The notes beneath the pieces were generated by a model. The model was not told where the DNA came from, did not search any database, and worked only from the letters and a program-made list of their open reading frames with translations. DNA of 64,000 nucleotides, taken from Burkholderiaceae bacterium. GTDB taxonomy: Bacteria; Pseudomonadota; Gammaproteobacteria; Burkholderiales; Burkholderiaceae_C. The stretch spans positions 32,185 through 96,184 of the forward strand of contig JAIEMS010000004.1 of the NCBI GenBank assembly GCA_019751915.1, given 5' to 3'. A program made the translations under genes and the position numbers. Below, one piece after another: positions 8,775 to 20,435 of the stretch (the stretch's first letter is position 1; every line of letters begins with the position of its first letter).

Positions 8775-10214
8775 TTAAGGCGTTTCTTTCTTTTCTTCCT
8801 TGCGCTCGGTTTGTGTTTTGCTCACCAGCACCGGAGCGCCCTTGAGCTTGTTCAGAGCCTGCGTTAATTGGAAGTCTTTGTCGGTACCAAACTCGGGCAT
8901 TTTGCGTTCGACCACGGGTTTTTTGGCTTCTTCTTCTAAGCGCTTGCGTGCTTCGTCGCGGGCCTTTTCGCGCGCAGGGTCTTTCTTTTCTTCGCCTTGA
9001 CCGCTGACGAGGTGCTTTTCGAGGTCGGCTTCGCGCATCCGCAACGACGCAAAGACATCGCCCTCAGCGGTTTCGTCGAGCATCACATCGGGCACGATGC
9101 CCTTGGCCTGAATCGATTTGCCGCTGGGCGTGTAGTAGCGCGCTGTGGTCAGCTTGATGCCGGTGTCAGGCCCGAGCGGGCGCACCGTTTGCACCGAGCC
9201 TTTGCCAAAGGTTTGGCTGCCCATGATGGTGGCGCGCTGGTGGTCTTGCAGGGCACCGGCGACGATTTCGCTGGCCGAGGCCGAGCCTTCATTGACCAAC
9301 ACCACCAGCGGTACGGTTTTCAGGGCCGCAGGCAAGCGTTTGAGCGGATCACCGCTGCCACGGCGCTGGTAAAACTCAGGGGACGCTTTGTAGTTGGCTT
9401 TGCTTTCGGCCAACTGGCCGTTGGTGGTGACGACCGTGACGTTGGCAGGCAAAAATGCCGCAGATACCGCTACGGCTGCATCGAGCAGGCCACCGGGATC
9501 GTTGCGCAGGTCAAGCACCAAGCCCTTGAGGTGGGGGTCGGCTCGGTAGAGTTCTTCGGCTTTGCGCACAAAATCATCGACCGTGCGCTCTTGGAACTGG
9601 CTCAGGCGAATCCAGCCATAGCCCGGCTCAATCATCTTGGCCTTGACCGACTGGGTTTTAATTTCTTCGCGGGTGATGGTCACTGGGAAAGTGCGGCTTT
9701 CGTCCTTGCGCAGCACCATCAGCGTGACCTTGGTTTGGGGTTCACCGCGCATCTTTTTCACGGCTTCGCTCAAGGTCAGACCCTTGACCGCCGTGTCGTC
9801 AATTTTGGTGATCAGGTCGTTGGTTTTCAGGCCAGCGCGAAACGCTGGCGAACCTTCGATGGGCGAGACGATTTTGATCAGGCCGTCTTCTTGGGTGATT
9901 TCGATGCCGACACCGACAAAACGCCCGGTGGTGCCTTCGCGAAATTCAGAGAACGATTTTTTGTCGAAATACTGCGAATGCGGGTCAAGACTGGCGACCA
10001 TGCCTGAAATGGCATCGGTGATGAGTTTTTTGTCGTCCACCGGCTCGACATAGTCGGTTTTTACCAGTCCAAATACCGCCGAGAGCTGCTGGATTTCTTC
10101 CAGCGGCAGCGGTGACATCACGCCGCGCGCCACCGTCTGCAACGACACCGTGGTCAGCGCCCCCGCGACGACACCAATCGACACCCACCCTGCAATTTTG
10201 AGTTTGTGGCCCAT
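8775..10214 (-). CDS. S41 family carboxyl-terminal processing peptidase
   Basis: PDZ domain, LVLVNEGSASASEIVAGALQDHQRATIMGSQTFGKGSVQTV. Confidence 0.93.
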   Translation of the reverse strand: MGHKLKIAGWVSIGVVAGALTTVSLQTVARGVMSPLPLEEIQQLSAVFGLVKTDYVEPVDDKKLITDAISGMVASLDPHSQYFDKKSFSEFREGTTGRFVGVGIEITQEDGLIKIVSPIEGSPAFRAGLKTNDLITKIDDTAVKGLTLSEAVKKMRGEPQTKVTLMVLRKDESRTFPVTITREEIKTQSVKAKMIEPGYGWIRLSQFQERTVDDFVRKAEELYRADPHLKGLVLDLRNDPGGLLDAAVAVSAAFLPANVTVVTTNGQLAESKANYKASPEFYQRRGSGDPLKRLPAALKTVPLVVLVNEGSASASEIVAGALQDHQRATIMGSQTFGKGSVQTVRPLGPDTGIKLTTARYYTPSGKSIQAKGIVPDVMLDETAEGDVFASLRMREADLEKHLVSGQGEEKKDPAREKARDEARKRLEEEAKKPVVERKMPEFGTDKDFQLTQALNKLKGAPVLVSKTQTERKEEKKETP

Positions 10215-10255
10215 AAAACACCTTTTACCGTTTCAATATTTACCTTGGAAGGGCC

Positions 10256-10284
10256 GCACCAGTGCGGGGTTCCCGCGCTGGTGC
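10256..10284 (-). terminator. Possible terminator downstream of gpmA
   Basis: GCACCAGtGCGGGgttCCCGCGCTGGTGC inverted repeat; only a weak T tract on the minus strand. Confidence 0.35.
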
Positions 10285-10334
10285 TGTCTTTCGTTGTTCG
10301 TGCTGGATGGGCTTTTGGCCGCCGAGTCGTTGCC

Positions 10335-11078
10335 TTACGCTTTGCCTTGGGATGCTACTGCCGCAGCAGCCTTGGCCGCAGCCTCTGCATCGCCCAGATA
10401 GTAGTGGCGAATGGGCTTGAGATCAGCGTCCAGCTCATATACCAACGGAATACCGTTGGGGATGTTGACACCTACGATGTCGTTATCGCCAATATTGTCC
10501 AGATACTTAACCAAAGCGCGAATCGAGTTGCCGTGGGCTGCCACCACCACGCGCTTGCCGCTTTGGATGGCCGGGGCCATGGTGTCGTTCCAGAACGGTA
10601 ACACGCGCGCTACGGTGTCTTTGAGGCACTCGGTCAGGGGCACGTAGTGGGCGGGCAGGTTGGCATAGCGGCGGTCGCTGCGTTCGCTGCGGGTATCGGT
10701 TTCTTCCAGCGCTGGCGGTGGGGTGTCGTAGCTGCGCCGCCACACCAGCACTTGCTCGTCGCCGTACTGCTTGGCCATGTCGGCCTTGTTCAGCCCTTGC
10801 AGCGCGCCGTAGTGGCGTTCGTTGAGTCGCCAGCTTTTTTGCACTGGCAGCCAAGTGCAGTCCATTTCGTCCAAGGCATACCACAGGGTGTGGATGGCGC
10901 GCTTTAAAACGCTGGTGTAGGCCAAATCGAACTCGTAGCCTTCGGCCTTGAGCAGTTTGCCTGCCGACATGGCCTGCGAGACGCCCGTGGGCGTGAGATC
11001 GACATCGGTCCAGCCGGTAAAGCGGTTTTCTAGATTCCAAGTGGATTCACCGTGGCGAATCAGAACGAGTTTGTACAT
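10335..11078 (-). CDS. gpmA: 2,3-bisphosphoglycerate-dependent phosphoglycerate mutase
   Basis: [43 protein letters not shown]. Confidence 0.96.
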   Translation of the reverse strand: MYKLVLIRHGESTWNLENRFTGWTDVDLTPTGVSQAMSAGKLLKAEGYEFDLAYTSVLKRAIHTLWYALDEMDCTWLPVQKSWRLNERHYGALQGLNKADMAKQYGDEQVLVWRRSYDTPPPALEETDTRSERSDRRYANLPAHYVPLTECLKDTVARVLPFWNDTMAPAIQSGKRVVVAAHGNSIRALVKYLDNIGDNDIVGVNIPNGIPLVYELDADLKPIRHYYLGDAEAAAKAAAAVASQGKA

Positions 11079-11150
11079 GGTTTCCCCTGAGAAAGCGGGT
11101 CAAAACCTTGCATTCTAAAATTGTGCTTGTTTGCTCACCCAAGGACTAAC

Positions 11151-11558
11151 GTGAAATTTTTCGTTGACAACTGGTATTTGATTCTTTTGGCCCTCGTTTC
11201 GGGCGCCATGCTGATGGTTCCAGCCATCAAGGGCGGGGTCAGCGGAGGCATTAGCGCCGCGCTGGCCGTGCAGCTCATCAACCGCGAGAAGGCGGTGGTG
11301 ATTGATGTCTGCAGCGCGGGCGAGTTTGCCGCTGGTCATGTCGGTGGTGCCAAAAATGTGCCTTTGGCCGACCTCGAATCGCGCTTGCCTGCGGTGGTCA
11401 AAAACAAGACCTTGCCGTTGGTACTGGTGTGCGCCAGTGGGGGCCGTGCCCAAGGTGCTTTGGCCGTGGCCCAGAAGCTCGGTTATGCCAACGCCCAAGT
11501 GCTCGCTGGTGGCCTCAAGGCGTGGAAAGAGGCCGGCTTGCCGGTCGAAAAAGCCTGA
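11151..11558 (+). CDS. Rhodanese-like domain membrane protein
   Basis: N-terminal TM helix then VIDVCSAGEFAAGHVGGAKNVPL, LVCASGGRAQ. Confidence 0.88.
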   Translation: MKFFVDNWYLILLALVSGAMLMVPAIKGGVSGGISAALAVQLINREKAVVIDVCSAGEFAAGHVGGAKNVPLADLESRLPAVVKNKTLPLVLVCASGGRAQGALAVAQKLGYANAQVLAGGLKAWKEAGLPVEKA

Positions 11559-11592
11559 TTGCGTTGTTGAACCCACCGATAAAGACCCTCCG

Positions 11593-11853
11593 ATGCAAGC
11601 CGTAAAAATGTTCACTACCGCAGTTTGCCCCTACTGCGTGCGTGCCAAGCAAGTCCTCAAAGCCAAAGGGGTGACCGACATCGAAGAAATTCGCATCGAC
11701 ACCGATCCTCAGGCGCGCCAACACATGATGGAGATCACCGGACGGCGCACCGTGCCGCAGATTTTCATTGGCAGCACCCATGTCGGCGGTTGCGATGACC
11801 TGATGGCATTGGATGCCCAAGGTGGCCTGATGGCGCTGTTAGGCGCTGCATAA
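11593..11853 (+). CDS. grxC: Glutaredoxin 3
   Basis: MFTTAVCPYCVRAKQVLKAKG, TVPQIFIGSTHVGGCDDL. Confidence 0.94.
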   Translation: MQAVKMFTTAVCPYCVRAKQVLKAKGVTDIEEIRIDTDPQARQHMMEITGRRTVPQIFIGSTHVGGCDDLMALDAQGGLMALLGAA

Positions 11854-11921
11854 TCGTGCCCCATGTGCCCGCTGCGGGAGCGATTGCCCAGCGGGTTTTT
11901 TAATGAAGAAAGACTGATTTC

Positions 11922-12368
11922 ATGGCCGACCAAGATACCCCCGTGTTCCAAATCCAACGCGTCTACCTCAAGGATATGTCGTTGGAGCAGCCCAATTCGC
12001 CCGCCATTTTGTTGGAGCAGGCCCACCCGAGCGTGGACATCCAGTTGGGCGTTGAAGCCCTGCCAGTGGCCGATGGCATCTACGAAGTGGCCGTCACTGC
12101 CACGGTGCAAACCAAAATCGAAGATCGCACCGTGTTTTTGGTCGAAGCCAAACAAGCCGGTATCTTTGAAATTCGCAATATCCCCGAAGACCAAATCGGT
12201 GCCATTTTGGGCATTGCCTGCCCACAAATCGTTTACCCCTACCTGCGCGGCAATGTGGCCGATGTGGTCACCCGTGCTGGTTTCCCGCCGGTGCATCTGG
12301 CAGAAATCAACTTCCAAGCGATGTACGAGCAGCAGCAAGCCCAAGCCGCTGGCACGTTGCCACAATAA
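11922..12368 (+). CDS. secB: Protein-export chaperone SecB
   Basis: [59 protein letters not shown]. Confidence 0.97.
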   Translation: MADQDTPVFQIQRVYLKDMSLEQPNSPAILLEQAHPSVDIQLGVEALPVADGIYEVAVTATVQTKIEDRTVFLVEAKQAGIFEIRNIPEDQIGAILGIACPQIVYPYLRGNVADVVTRAGFPPVHLAEINFQAMYEQQQAQAAGTLPQ

Positions 12369-12369
12369 T

Positions 12370-12431
12370 AATTTAGCCTCTTTAAGGCTTGTAGCGCTTG
12401 CCCAGCAAGCCTGAGTAGCTATGAAAATCCT
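12370..12431 (-). repeat. Dispersed palindromic repeat copy D, running into the gpsA start codon
   Basis: ttagcctctttaaggcttgtagcgcttgcccagcaagcctgagtagctATGAAAATCctag. Confidence 0.6.
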
Positions 12432-13431
12432 AGTGATTGGGGCCGGTGCTTGGGGCACAGCCGTTGCCATCAGCGCCGCCACCAACCCGGCTGGGCACTG
12501 CGTGGGTCTGTGGGCGCGCGATGCCCAGCAAGTGACCGATATGCAGGCGCAGCGCAGCAATGCGCGCTACCTGCCGGGCATGGCTTTTCCCTCTGCGCTG
12601 GGGGTGGTTGGGGGCGATGTGGCTGCACTGGCTGCCAAGGCCGATTTGGTGATTGTGGCAACGCCCACCGCCGCGCTGCGGGCTACGCTGGTGCAGCTGC
12701 GCGGCTGTCCTGCGCCGGTGGCGTGGTTGTGCAAGGGTTTTGAGGCTGTGCCGGCCCAGTCAGAGGCTTTTGGCCTGCTAGCCCACGAGGTGCGGGTACA
12801 GGTAGCTCCTGATTTGATAGCGGGGGTTCTCAGTGGCCCCAGCTTTGCCCAAGAGGTGGCGCGCAGCCAGCCGACGGCGCTGGTGGCCGCCAGCGAACAC
12901 GCCAGCGTGCGCGACGCGCTGGTGCAGGCTTTGCACAGCCCGAGCGTGCGTGTCTATGCCAACGATGACATCGTGGGCGTTGAAGTCGGCGGTGCTGTCA
13001 AAAACGTGCTGGCGATTGCCACCGGCCTGTGCGACGGCCTGCAACTGGGCCTCAATGCCCGCGCCGCTTTGATTACCCGTGGTTTGGCCGAGATGACCCG
13101 CTTGGGCGTGGCGCTGGGTGCGCGCGCTGATACCTTTATGGGGCTGTCGGGTCTGGGCGATTTGGTTTTAACCGCCACGGGCGATTTGTCGCGCAACCGC
13201 CGCGTGGGGCAATTGCTGGCACAGGGGCAAACCTTGCAGCAAGCGGTCGATTCGTTGGGCCATGTGGCCGAGGGCGTGTACAGCGCCCGCACCGTGGTGC
13301 AACGCGCCCACCATCTGGGGGTCGAAATGCCGATCAGCGAACGCGTGGTCGCTTTGTTGGACGGTGGTCTACGCCCCCTCGAAGCTGTTGCCGCGCTGAT
13401 GGAGCGCGACCCGAAAGAAGAAGGCGCGTAG
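12421..13431 (+). CDS. gpsA: Glycerol-3-phosphate dehydrogenase [NAD(P)+]
   Basis: [66 protein letters not shown]. Confidence 0.97.
   Translation: MKILVIGAGAWGTAVAISAATNPAGHCVGLWARDAQQVTDMQAQRSNARYLPGMAFPSALGVVGGDVAALAAKADLVIVATPTAALRATLVQLRGCPAPVAWLCKGFEAVPAQSEAFGLLAHEVRVQVAPDLIAGVLSGPSFAQEVARSQPTALVAASEHASVRDALVQALHSPSVRVYANDDIVGVEVGGAVKNVLAIATGLCDGLQLGLNARAALITRGLAEMTRLGVALGARADTFMGLSGLGDLVLTATGDLSRNRRVGQLLAQGQTLQQAVDSLGHVAEGVYSARTVVQRAHHLGVEMPISERVVALLDGGLRPLEAVAALMERDPKEEGA
12766..12823 (-). repeat. Dispersed palindromic repeat copy E inside gpsA
   Basis: gcttttggcctgctagcccacgaggtgcgggtacaggtagctcctgatttgatagcgg. Confidence 0.6.
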
Positions 13432-13441
13432 CAACCCTCAG

Positions 13442-13500
13442 TTTGCTATGTTATCGATAGCTACTTATCCTCTGTGGGTAAGGGCTAGAGCGCCTTTTGA
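13442..13500 (+). repeat. Dispersed palindromic repeat copy F between gpsA and rluE
   Basis: tttgctatgttatcgatagctacttatcctctgtgggtaagggctagagcgccttttga. Confidence 0.75.
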
Positions 13501-13517
13501 CTCGTTATGGGGCTTTA

Positions 13518-14177
13518 TCAGCCGCAAAACGCCTCGGCCTCGCACCACTGGCCCGGGACTAAATCTCCCAGCGTCCACGGGCCAATTTGCACCCGTACCA
13601 AACGCAGCGTTGGCAGACCCACCGCTGCGGTCATGCGGCGCACTTGGCGGTTGCGCCCTTCTCGGATCACCAATTCCAACCACGCTGTGGGCACGGTTTG
13701 CCGAACCCGCACGGGTGGATCACGCGGCCACAAGCTGGGTGGAGGCTCTAGCAAACGTGCTTGGGCGGGCAGGGTGGGGCCATCGTTGAGGGTGACACCG
13801 TCGCGCAACTGTGCCAACTGCGCCTGCGTGGGCAGGCCCTCCACTTGCACCCAATAGGTTTTTGCCAGCTTGTGGCGTGGGTCGGCAATCTGCGCTTGCA
13901 AACGGCCATCGTTGGTCAAGAGCAGCAAGCCTTCGCTGTCGCGGTCAAGCCGTCCGGCGGGGTAAACGCCGGGCACATCGACAAACTCTTTCAGCGTGGC
14001 CCGACCTTCGCCACCGCTAAATTGGGTCAGTACGTCAAACGGCTTGTTCAACAGCAACAACCGGGGCTGGACTGGTGGTGCCTTGGCGGCGCGCCGCAGC
14101 GGAGCACGACGGGGGCCGGCAGACGATGCCCTACCCCCCGCCCGTGGCGGGGTTCGCTCAGATTTCAAAGTTATCAA
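13518..14177 (-). CDS. rluE: 23S rRNA pseudouridine synthase, RsuA/RluE type
   Basis: [59 protein letters not shown]. Confidence 0.88.
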   Translation of the reverse strand: MITLKSERTPPRAGGRASSAGPRRAPLRRAAKAPPVQPRLLLLNKPFDVLTQFSGGEGRATLKEFVDVPGVYPAGRLDRDSEGLLLLTNDGRLQAQIADPRHKLAKTYWVQVEGLPTQAQLAQLRDGVTLNDGPTLPAQARLLEPPPSLWPRDPPVRVRQTVPTAWLELVIREGRNRQVRRMTAAVGLPTLRLVRVQIGPWTLGDLVPGQWCEAEAFCG

Positions 14178-15006
14178 TCAAGCGGGTGTGACCCAACCGG
14201 GCGGCTCCCAGCACCACCAAGGCATCGCCCGCCTGCGGTGGTTGCAAATCGCTGCGGCGACGCACCGTCAGGTAGTCGGGTTGCCAGCCCCGCGCCGTCA
14301 GGCCCGCCATAGCATGGGCCTCTAGGGTGGGCAATTGGGCGGGCAGGGCGTGGGCAGCGGCTTGGGCGTGGTGTGCCAGCGAGCGCAATGCCAACGACAG
14401 TTGCAGCGCCTCGGTGCGTTCGGACTCGCTCAGGTAGCCATTGCGCGAACTCAGTGCCAAACCATCGGGCGCGCGCTGCGTTGCACCGGCCACGATGTCG
14501 ATGGGCAAGGCAAACTGCTGCACCATCTGGCGCACCACCATCAGTTGCTGATAGTCTTTTTGGCCCAGCAAGGTGCTGCCGTGGCGCTTGCCTGCAAACA
14601 CGGCGCTCAAGAGCTTCATGACGACGGTGCAAACGCCGGTAAAAAAACCGGGCCGAAACTGCCCTTCGAGGATGTCTGCCAGTTGCGCGTCGGGCTGCAC
14701 CTTGAAGGTTTGTGGCGTGGGGTACAGGTCGTGTTCGCGCGGGGCAAAAAGCACCGTGCAGCCCGCCGCTTGCAGCTTGGCGCAGTCGGCATCCCACGTG
14801 CGGGGGTAGCTATCGAAATCTTCGTGCGGCAAAAACTGCAAACGATTGACAAAAATACTGGCAACCGTGGCATCGCCCAGCGGCTTTGCTTGGCGTACCA
14901 GCGCCAAATGGCCCTCGTGCAGATTGCCCATGGTGGGCACAAAGGCGGGGCGGTCAAAAGCGGCCAAGGCAGCGCGCAGGTCGGGGATGGTGTGGACGAT
15001 GTGCAT
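14158..15006 (-). CDS. panC: Pantoate--beta-alanine ligase
   Basis: [36 protein letters not shown]. Confidence 0.95.
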   Translation of the reverse strand: MHIVHTIPDLRAALAAFDRPAFVPTMGNLHEGHLALVRQAKPLGDATVASIFVNRLQFLPHEDFDSYPRTWDADCAKLQAAGCTVLFAPREHDLYPTPQTFKVQPDAQLADILEGQFRPGFFTGVCTVVMKLLSAVFAGKRHGSTLLGQKDYQQLMVVRQMVQQFALPIDIVAGATQRAPDGLALSSRNGYLSESERTEALQLSLALRSLAHHAQAAAHALPAQLPTLEAHAMAGLTARGWQPDYLTVRRRSDLQPPQAGDALVVLGAARLGHTRLIDNFEI

Positions 15007-15043
15007 TAGACTTTAAGAAAATTAGAATGATATTTTAAATATT

Positions 15044-15865
15044 TTATTCAATTTCTATTGAATATTTGCCATTGATTTTTATTGCTTTTTTGATAGGTAG
15101 TCCTGGCGAAAATTCATCAACAATTTTCTTTACACTATCAAAATCGCCATTACACCCTACAATAATTGACTTTAGTGAATCTCTTGGGAGGTTGATGATT
15201 CCGCTATTTGAAACAAGGGAGCCATGATCGGTTTCTTTTGTCATTGATTTTTCCCTGGCTATTATGCGCCACTCTTTTTCATAATTCCAATTGGTTGATT
15301 TGCTGGTGAGTAATAATATTGAGTCAAATTCTTCATCATAAATATGGAAAACCGGATGATCGGTTGAATAATTTACCTCCCATGCTGATCCAAAAACATC
15401 ATTTGTTGTTGAGAATTCTAAGCATATGCCTGTATGGTTTTTTGCATAATGTGACCACATCAAAATATCTTTTGGACTTGTTGTTAAGCAGTAAATCCTA
15501 AATGTTTTTTCATGGGATAAGTGACTTGCATTGGATATATTCTCAATATGATTTTTTATATTAAATTGATTTTGTGTTATGAAATTAACAGTTTCAATTG
15601 TTCTGATTTGATCTATGGTTGTATTTTTAATAAGGTAGCACCTTAATTTTTCAAGCCCAATCTGGTTGTTTGAGTAATCTGTATTCCAAGAAATTTTGCA
15701 ATCCCATGGATCATTAAAATTGCTTGGATTTGAGCAATAAATTGTTTTATCTCTTAGTAATCTTATTAAATAATCTTCTTTTCCTTTGAATTCTTGAAAA
15801 TGGAACAGATTGCATATGTTTGTATTTATTGCCTGTTTTGATTTTTTATTGCAGCTTGAGTTCAT
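15044..15865 (-). CDS. DUF2971-like protein, AT-rich insertion between panB and panC
   Basis: LIRLLRDKTIYCSNPSNFNDPWDCKIS, FRIYCLTTSPKDILMWSHYAKNHTGICLEFS. Confidence 0.8.
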   Translation of the reverse strand: MNSSCNKKSKQAINTNICNLFHFQEFKGKEDYLIRLLRDKTIYCSNPSNFNDPWDCKISWNTDYSNNQIGLEKLRCYLIKNTTIDQIRTIETVNFITQNQFNIKNHIENISNASHLSHEKTFRIYCLTTSPKDILMWSHYAKNHTGICLEFSTTNDVFGSAWEVNYSTDHPVFHIYDEEFDSILLLTSKSTNWNYEKEWRIIAREKSMTKETDHGSLVSNSGIINLPRDSLKSIIVGCNGDFDSVKKIVDEFSPGLPIKKAIKINGKYSIEIE

Positions 15866-15916
15866 TGTTTTTAAATAATGATTTATTTGTTTGCGTGAGT
15901 AGTGTTTGTATTTATA

Positions 15917-16816
15917 TTACCAAGCGTGCAGCGCATTGTCCGGAAAAGTCCCCGCCTTCACGGCCCGCACATAAGCCTCCATGGCACCGCGCACACTGCC
16001 CGCGTCGTGCATAAAGTTATGAACAAACTTGGCCATCTTGCCCAAATTCATGCCCAGCATGTCGTGCAGCACCAGCACTTGTCCTGCCGTGCCGTTGCCA
16101 GCGCCAATGCCAATGGTGTGGCAATGGGCCAGCTCTGCCGTCAACTCTGCCGAAAGCTGGGCCGGCACCATTTCTAGCACCAACATGGCCGCGCCAGCCT
16201 CTTGCAGTTCATGGGCTTGGCGGCGCAGGATTTGTGCGCCTTGGTCGCTTTTACCCTGTACCCGGTAGCCGCCCAGCGCATGCACCGTTTGCGGTGTTAA
16301 GCCCAAGTGGGCGCAGACCGGAATGCCCCGTTCGACCAAAAAACGCACCGTCTCGGCTGTCCAGCCACCGCCTTCGAGTTTGACCATGTGTGCGCCCGCA
16401 TGCATCAGCGCCGAGGCACTGCGAATCGCCTGCTCTTTCGATTCTTGGTAGCTGCCAAAGGGCAAATCGCTCACCACCCATGCGGTGCCCTGTACCCGGC
16501 GCAGGCCTCGGGTCACGCTTTCGGTGTGGTAGACCATCGTTTCGAGCGTCACGCCAACGGTACTCGCCAGCCCTTGGCACACCATGCCCAGCGAGTCTCC
16601 CACCAGCAAGCACTCGACACCCGCCGCATCGGCCACCGCTGCAAAGGTGGCATCGTAGGCTGTCAGCATGGTGATTTTTTCGCCCGCTTCGCGCATCTGT
16701 TGCAAACGCGGCAAGCTGACGGGGCGGCGCTGGGGTGGCGGTGATGAAGGTGGCAGCGTGCCGTAAGGGGTGGCAATGTTGGCGGCAAGGCCAGAGGGGG
16801 TGGTGGTATCGGTCAT
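15917..16816 (-). CDS. panB: 3-methyl-2-oxobutanoate hydroxymethyltransferase
   Basis: [38 protein letters not shown] at 16816 preferred over the longer tracked ORF. Confidence 0.95.
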   Translation of the reverse strand: MTDTTTPSGLAANIATPYGTLPPSSPPPQRRPVSLPRLQQMREAGEKITMLTAYDATFAAVADAAGVECLLVGDSLGMVCQGLASTVGVTLETMVYHTESVTRGLRRVQGTAWVVSDLPFGSYQESKEQAIRSASALMHAGAHMVKLEGGGWTAETVRFLVERGIPVCAHLGLTPQTVHALGGYRVQGKSDQGAQILRRQAHELQEAGAAMLVLEMVPAQLSAELTAELAHCHTIGIGAGNGTAGQVLVLHDMLGMNLGKMAKFVHNFMHDAGSVRGAMEAYVRAVKAGTFPDNALHAW

Positions 16817-16910
16817 GGCAAAAAATCGGCAAATCTCATGAATTAGGAGAGTGTATTGCCAGTGGCCCGGCACCACGCAAGGCCAGCCCAAGCCGCTATG
16901 CTTATCGCCC

Positions 16911-17783
16911 ATGACATATTTAGATGCTGCAACCCCCCCTCCCATACCGCTGGCCCAAGTCTTATTGGACGTGGCCCGCGCCCTGCAAGAAGACGTTGGC
17001 GCTGCCGACTTGACGGCAGGCCTGATTGACCCCACCCGGCGCACCCGTGGGCGCATTGTGGCGCGCGAAGCCGCCGTCATTTGCGGCGCACCGTGGGCTG
17101 AAGCGGCCCTGCGTGCTCTTGACCCCAGCATTGCACTGACATGGCGCGTCACCGAAGGCCAACGCTGCACTGCCGAGCAAGTGGTGCTGGAGTTTGAAGG
17201 CAACGCCCGCGCCCTTTTGAGTGCTGAACGCACCGCCCTGAACTTTTTGCAATTGCTGTCTGGCGTAGCCACCAAAACCGCCACTTATGTGGAGGCGGTT
17301 CAAGGAACGCGCGCCCAGATTGTCGATACCCGCAAAACCCTGCCCGGCTTGCGCTTGGCGCAGAAGTACGCGGTGCGCGTCGGTGGCGGCACCAACCACC
17401 GCATCGGCCTGCACGATGCCGTTCTCATCAAAGAAAACCACATTGCTGCCGCCGGTAGCGTGACCGCCGTGCTGCAAGCAGCGCAAAAGGTCGCCGAGCA
17501 AGCCCAGTTCATCGAGATTGAAGTCGAAACACTGGCCCAGCTGGAAGAAGCATTGACCGCAGGTGCCCAAATGATCCTGCTGGACAACATGCCCCCCGAG
17601 CAGTTGCACGCGGCAGTGCGCATCAACGCAGGCCGGGCGATTCTGGAAATTTCGGGCGGCGTGACGCTCCAAAGCTTGCGCGCGCTGGCCGAAACTGGTG
17701 TCGACCGCATCTCCATCGGTGGCCTGACCAAAGATGTCAAAGCCACTGATTTTTCTATGCGCTTGCAGGAGATCGCTGCATGA
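16911..17783 (+). CDS. nadC: Nicotinate-nucleotide pyrophosphorylase (carboxylating)
   Basis: [39 protein letters not shown]. Confidence 0.96.
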   Translation: MTYLDAATPPPIPLAQVLLDVARALQEDVGAADLTAGLIDPTRRTRGRIVAREAAVICGAPWAEAALRALDPSIALTWRVTEGQRCTAEQVVLEFEGNARALLSAERTALNFLQLLSGVATKTATYVEAVQGTRAQIVDTRKTLPGLRLAQKYAVRVGGGTNHRIGLHDAVLIKENHIAAAGSVTAVLQAAQKVAEQAQFIEIEVETLAQLEEALTAGAQMILLDNMPPEQLHAAVRINAGRAILEISGGVTLQSLRALAETGVDRISIGGLTKDVKATDFSMRLQEIAA

Positions 17784-18907
17784 ACACCCGCACCACGACC
17801 GACACGCTGAAAAACGTCGAATACGAACAACCCGCCCAAGGTACGGTTTGCTCGACCAAACACGCGTGGGCGCGCATTCCAGCCGAACCCTCGGCCACCG
17901 AACGCGCCGCGCTGAAAGACAAAATTCGCCGCTTGTTGAAAGAAAAAAATGCGGTGATGGTGTCGCATTACTACGTTCACCCCGATCTGCAAGATTTGGC
18001 CGAAGAAACCGGCGGCATTGTCAGCGACTCGCTCGAAATGGCCCGCTTTGGCCGCGACCACGCTGCGCAAACGCTGGTGGTGTCGGGGGTGCGCTTTATG
18101 GGCGAGACCGCCAAAATCCTCTCACCCGAAAAAACCATCCTTATGCCCGATTTGGATGCGACGTGTTCGCTCGATTTGGGCTGTCCGGTCGATGAATTCA
18201 GTGCTTTTTGCGACCAATACCCCGACCGCACCGTGGTGGTTTACGCCAATACCAGCGCTGCCGTCAAAGCCCGCGCCGACTGGTTGGTGACATCAAGCTG
18301 TGCGCTGGAGATTGTCCAAGCTCTGAAAGAGCAGGGGCACAAAATTTTATGGGCACCTGACCGCCATTTGGGTGATTACATCCGCCGGGAAACCGGGGCC
18401 GACATGGTGTTTTGGAACGGTGCCTGCATTGTTCACGACGAATTCAAAGCCTTTGAATTGGAAGGGCTGAAGCAAGAGCACCCCAAAGCCAAGGTATTGG
18501 TACACCCCGAAAGCCCCGCCGATGTGGTGGCGCTGGCCGACGCGGTGGGTTCGACATCGGCCATCTTGCATGCCGCGCGCACGATGGATGCCACAGAGTT
18601 CATCGTCGCTACCGACAACGGCATGATGCACAAGCTGCGCACGCTCAACCCCGGCAAAATTTTCTACGAAGCGCCCACTGCGGGCAACAGCGCCACCTGC
18701 AAAAGTTGCGCCCATTGCCCGTGGATGGCAATGAACGGCTTGGCGGGCGTGGCGCAGGTGCTAGAGAGTGGCAGCAACACGATTGAGGTGGATGCGGCGC
18801 TGATTCCGCGCGCACGCTTGCCCATTGATCGCATGCTGGCTTTTACTGCGGCACTGAAAAACGGCCAACCCACCACCGGGTTGGTACCCCATATCGGCGC
18901 GGCCTAG
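17780..18907 (+). CDS. nadA: Quinolinate synthase
   Basis: [43 protein letters not shown]. Confidence 0.96.
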   Translation: MNTRTTTDTLKNVEYEQPAQGTVCSTKHAWARIPAEPSATERAALKDKIRRLLKEKNAVMVSHYYVHPDLQDLAEETGGIVSDSLEMARFGRDHAAQTLVVSGVRFMGETAKILSPEKTILMPDLDATCSLDLGCPVDEFSAFCDQYPDRTVVVYANTSAAVKARADWLVTSSCALEIVQALKEQGHKILWAPDRHLGDYIRRETGADMVFWNGACIVHDEFKAFELEGLKQEHPKAKVLVHPESPADVVALADAVGSTSAILHAARTMDATEFIVATDNGMMHKLRTLNPGKIFYEAPTAGNSATCKSCAHCPWMAMNGLAGVAQVLESGSNTIEVDAALIPRARLPIDRMLAFTAALKNGQPTTGLVPHIGAA

Positions 18908-20430
18908 CCGCAGCGGGCTAAGGCGCTGGCCGTCAGGGGGGCACTGCTGTCGGGCCACTGGTCGGCGGCCCAGCCATGTGCCCAGACGGCGGCCACGGCG
19001 GCTTGTGTTGCATCGGTGCCAGCAGCCAGATGTGCGCCCAACATGCCTGCCAGCACATCGCCGGTGCCTGCGCTGGCCAGCCGGGCGTTGCCGGTCGGGT
19101 TGATGTGGGCGACTTGGCCCGGCGCAGCCACGATGCTGCCCGAGCCTTTGAGTACAGCCACGCAGCCAAACTGGTCGGCCAGCGCTTGTGCTGCGGCCAG
19201 CCGGTCGGCTTGCACATGGCTGGCGGTGCTGCCCAGTAAGCGGGCGGCCTCCAGCGGATGGGGCGTTAGCACAGTGACTTGGCCCTGTTGCGCGCGTCCT
19301 TGGAGGGCGGTTTGCAGCGCCGGGTCGGCAGCAATGGCATTGAGCGCATCGGCATCAAGCACCAAGCGTGGCACCTGCGCTAGCACTTGCGCCAGCACCG
19401 TGCGCACCGCCTCACCACCGCCACAGCCACAAACCACCGTCAATTGCGCCAACGGCAGAGCGCTAAAGTGGCGAAACATCAGCTCCGGTTGCTGCCCATC
19501 CAGCGCCGGCCCTGCATCATCAAGCAATGCAACCAACACCCGTCCCGCGCCACTGTGCAATGCCGCCCTTGCCGCCAACAGCGCTGCACCCGTCATGCCC
19601 ATACCGCGCGCTGACAGGCCCTCCCCACCCACCACCGCCACATCGCCATAACTGCCTTTGTGGCTGGCATGGCAACGCGCAGGCGACGGGGCTGGATTGG
19701 CCAACCATGCACTGGGCCGTTCGTCGCCGGGTGATACTCCCAAGTCATCGAACCAGACTGCACCTGCACTATCGCGGCCGGTGCCGGTAAAAAGACCGGG
19801 CTTGAGGGTGAGCAGACTCAGTGTGTGGCGTTCTGGCGTGGGAAAAGGCGACGCTAACGGGGCAAACCCCGGCGCGTACTGGCCGGTATCGGCTTGCAAA
19901 CCAGTGGGCACATCGACGGCCAGCACGGGTGCTGGACTGGCGCGCAAGTGCGCCAAGAGCCTGAGCAGCGGGCTGCCCGGCGTTGGTGCGGAACGGGCAT
20001 TATTGAGCATCAGACCGATGCCCAGCAATGCATCAATGCACAGGTCGCTAGCGCCCATGTGCTGCGGGGGCTGGTCGTCAAACTGCACCCCTGCATCGCG
20101 TGCGCGTTGCCACGACCGCAGTGCATCAGGGGGCGCAGTTTCTGGCGAACCCAGCCAGCTCACCACCACACGCAGCCCGCGCTGGTGCAGATGCAGCGCC
20201 GCCTCTAGCCCATCACCCCCGTTGTTGCCGGGGCCGCAAGCAATCCACACTGTGCGGGCGTGGGGTGCCAATGCCCGTGCCAGCCGGGCTACCGCCAGCC
20301 CCGCCCGCTGCATGAGGCTGTGTGTGGGTAAGCCGGCAGCGGCCTGTTGCTCGATACGCTGCGTGGCAGCGGTACCAAACAAGGGCCGAGCGAGGCCGGG
20401 AGCAATGCGTTGCACCGTGGGCACTGGCAT
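18904..20430 (-). CDS. nnr: Bifunctional NAD(P)H-hydrate epimerase / ADP-dependent hydrate dehydratase
   Basis: [17 protein letters not shown] and C-terminal [26 protein letters not shown]. Confidence 0.93.
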   Translation of the reverse strand: MPVPTVQRIAPGLARPLFGTAATQRIEQQAAAGLPTHSLMQRAGLAVARLARALAPHARTVWIACGPGNNGGDGLEAALHLHQRGLRVVVSWLGSPETAPPDALRSWQRARDAGVQFDDQPPQHMGASDLCIDALLGIGLMLNNARSAPTPGSPLLRLLAHLRASPAPVLAVDVPTGLQADTGQYAPGFAPLASPFPTPERHTLSLLTLKPGLFTGTGRDSAGAVWFDDLGVSPGDERPSAWLANPAPSPARCHASHKGSYGDVAVVGGEGLSARGMGMTGAALLAARAALHSGAGRVLVALLDDAGPALDGQQPELMFRHFSALPLAQLTVVCGCGGGEAVRTVLAQVLAQVPRLVLDADALNAIAADPALQTALQGRAQQGQVTVLTPHPLEAARLLGSTASHVQADRLAAAQALADQFGCVAVLKGSGSIVAAPGQVAHINPTGNARLASAGTGDVLAGMLGAHLAAGTDATQAAVAAVWAHGWAADQWPDSSAPLTASALARCG

Positions 20431-20435
20431 GGGAC

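Noticed and set aside
8997-10007. 336-aa plus-strand ORF opposite ctp
   Set aside because: Shadow ORF of a clear S41 protease gene.
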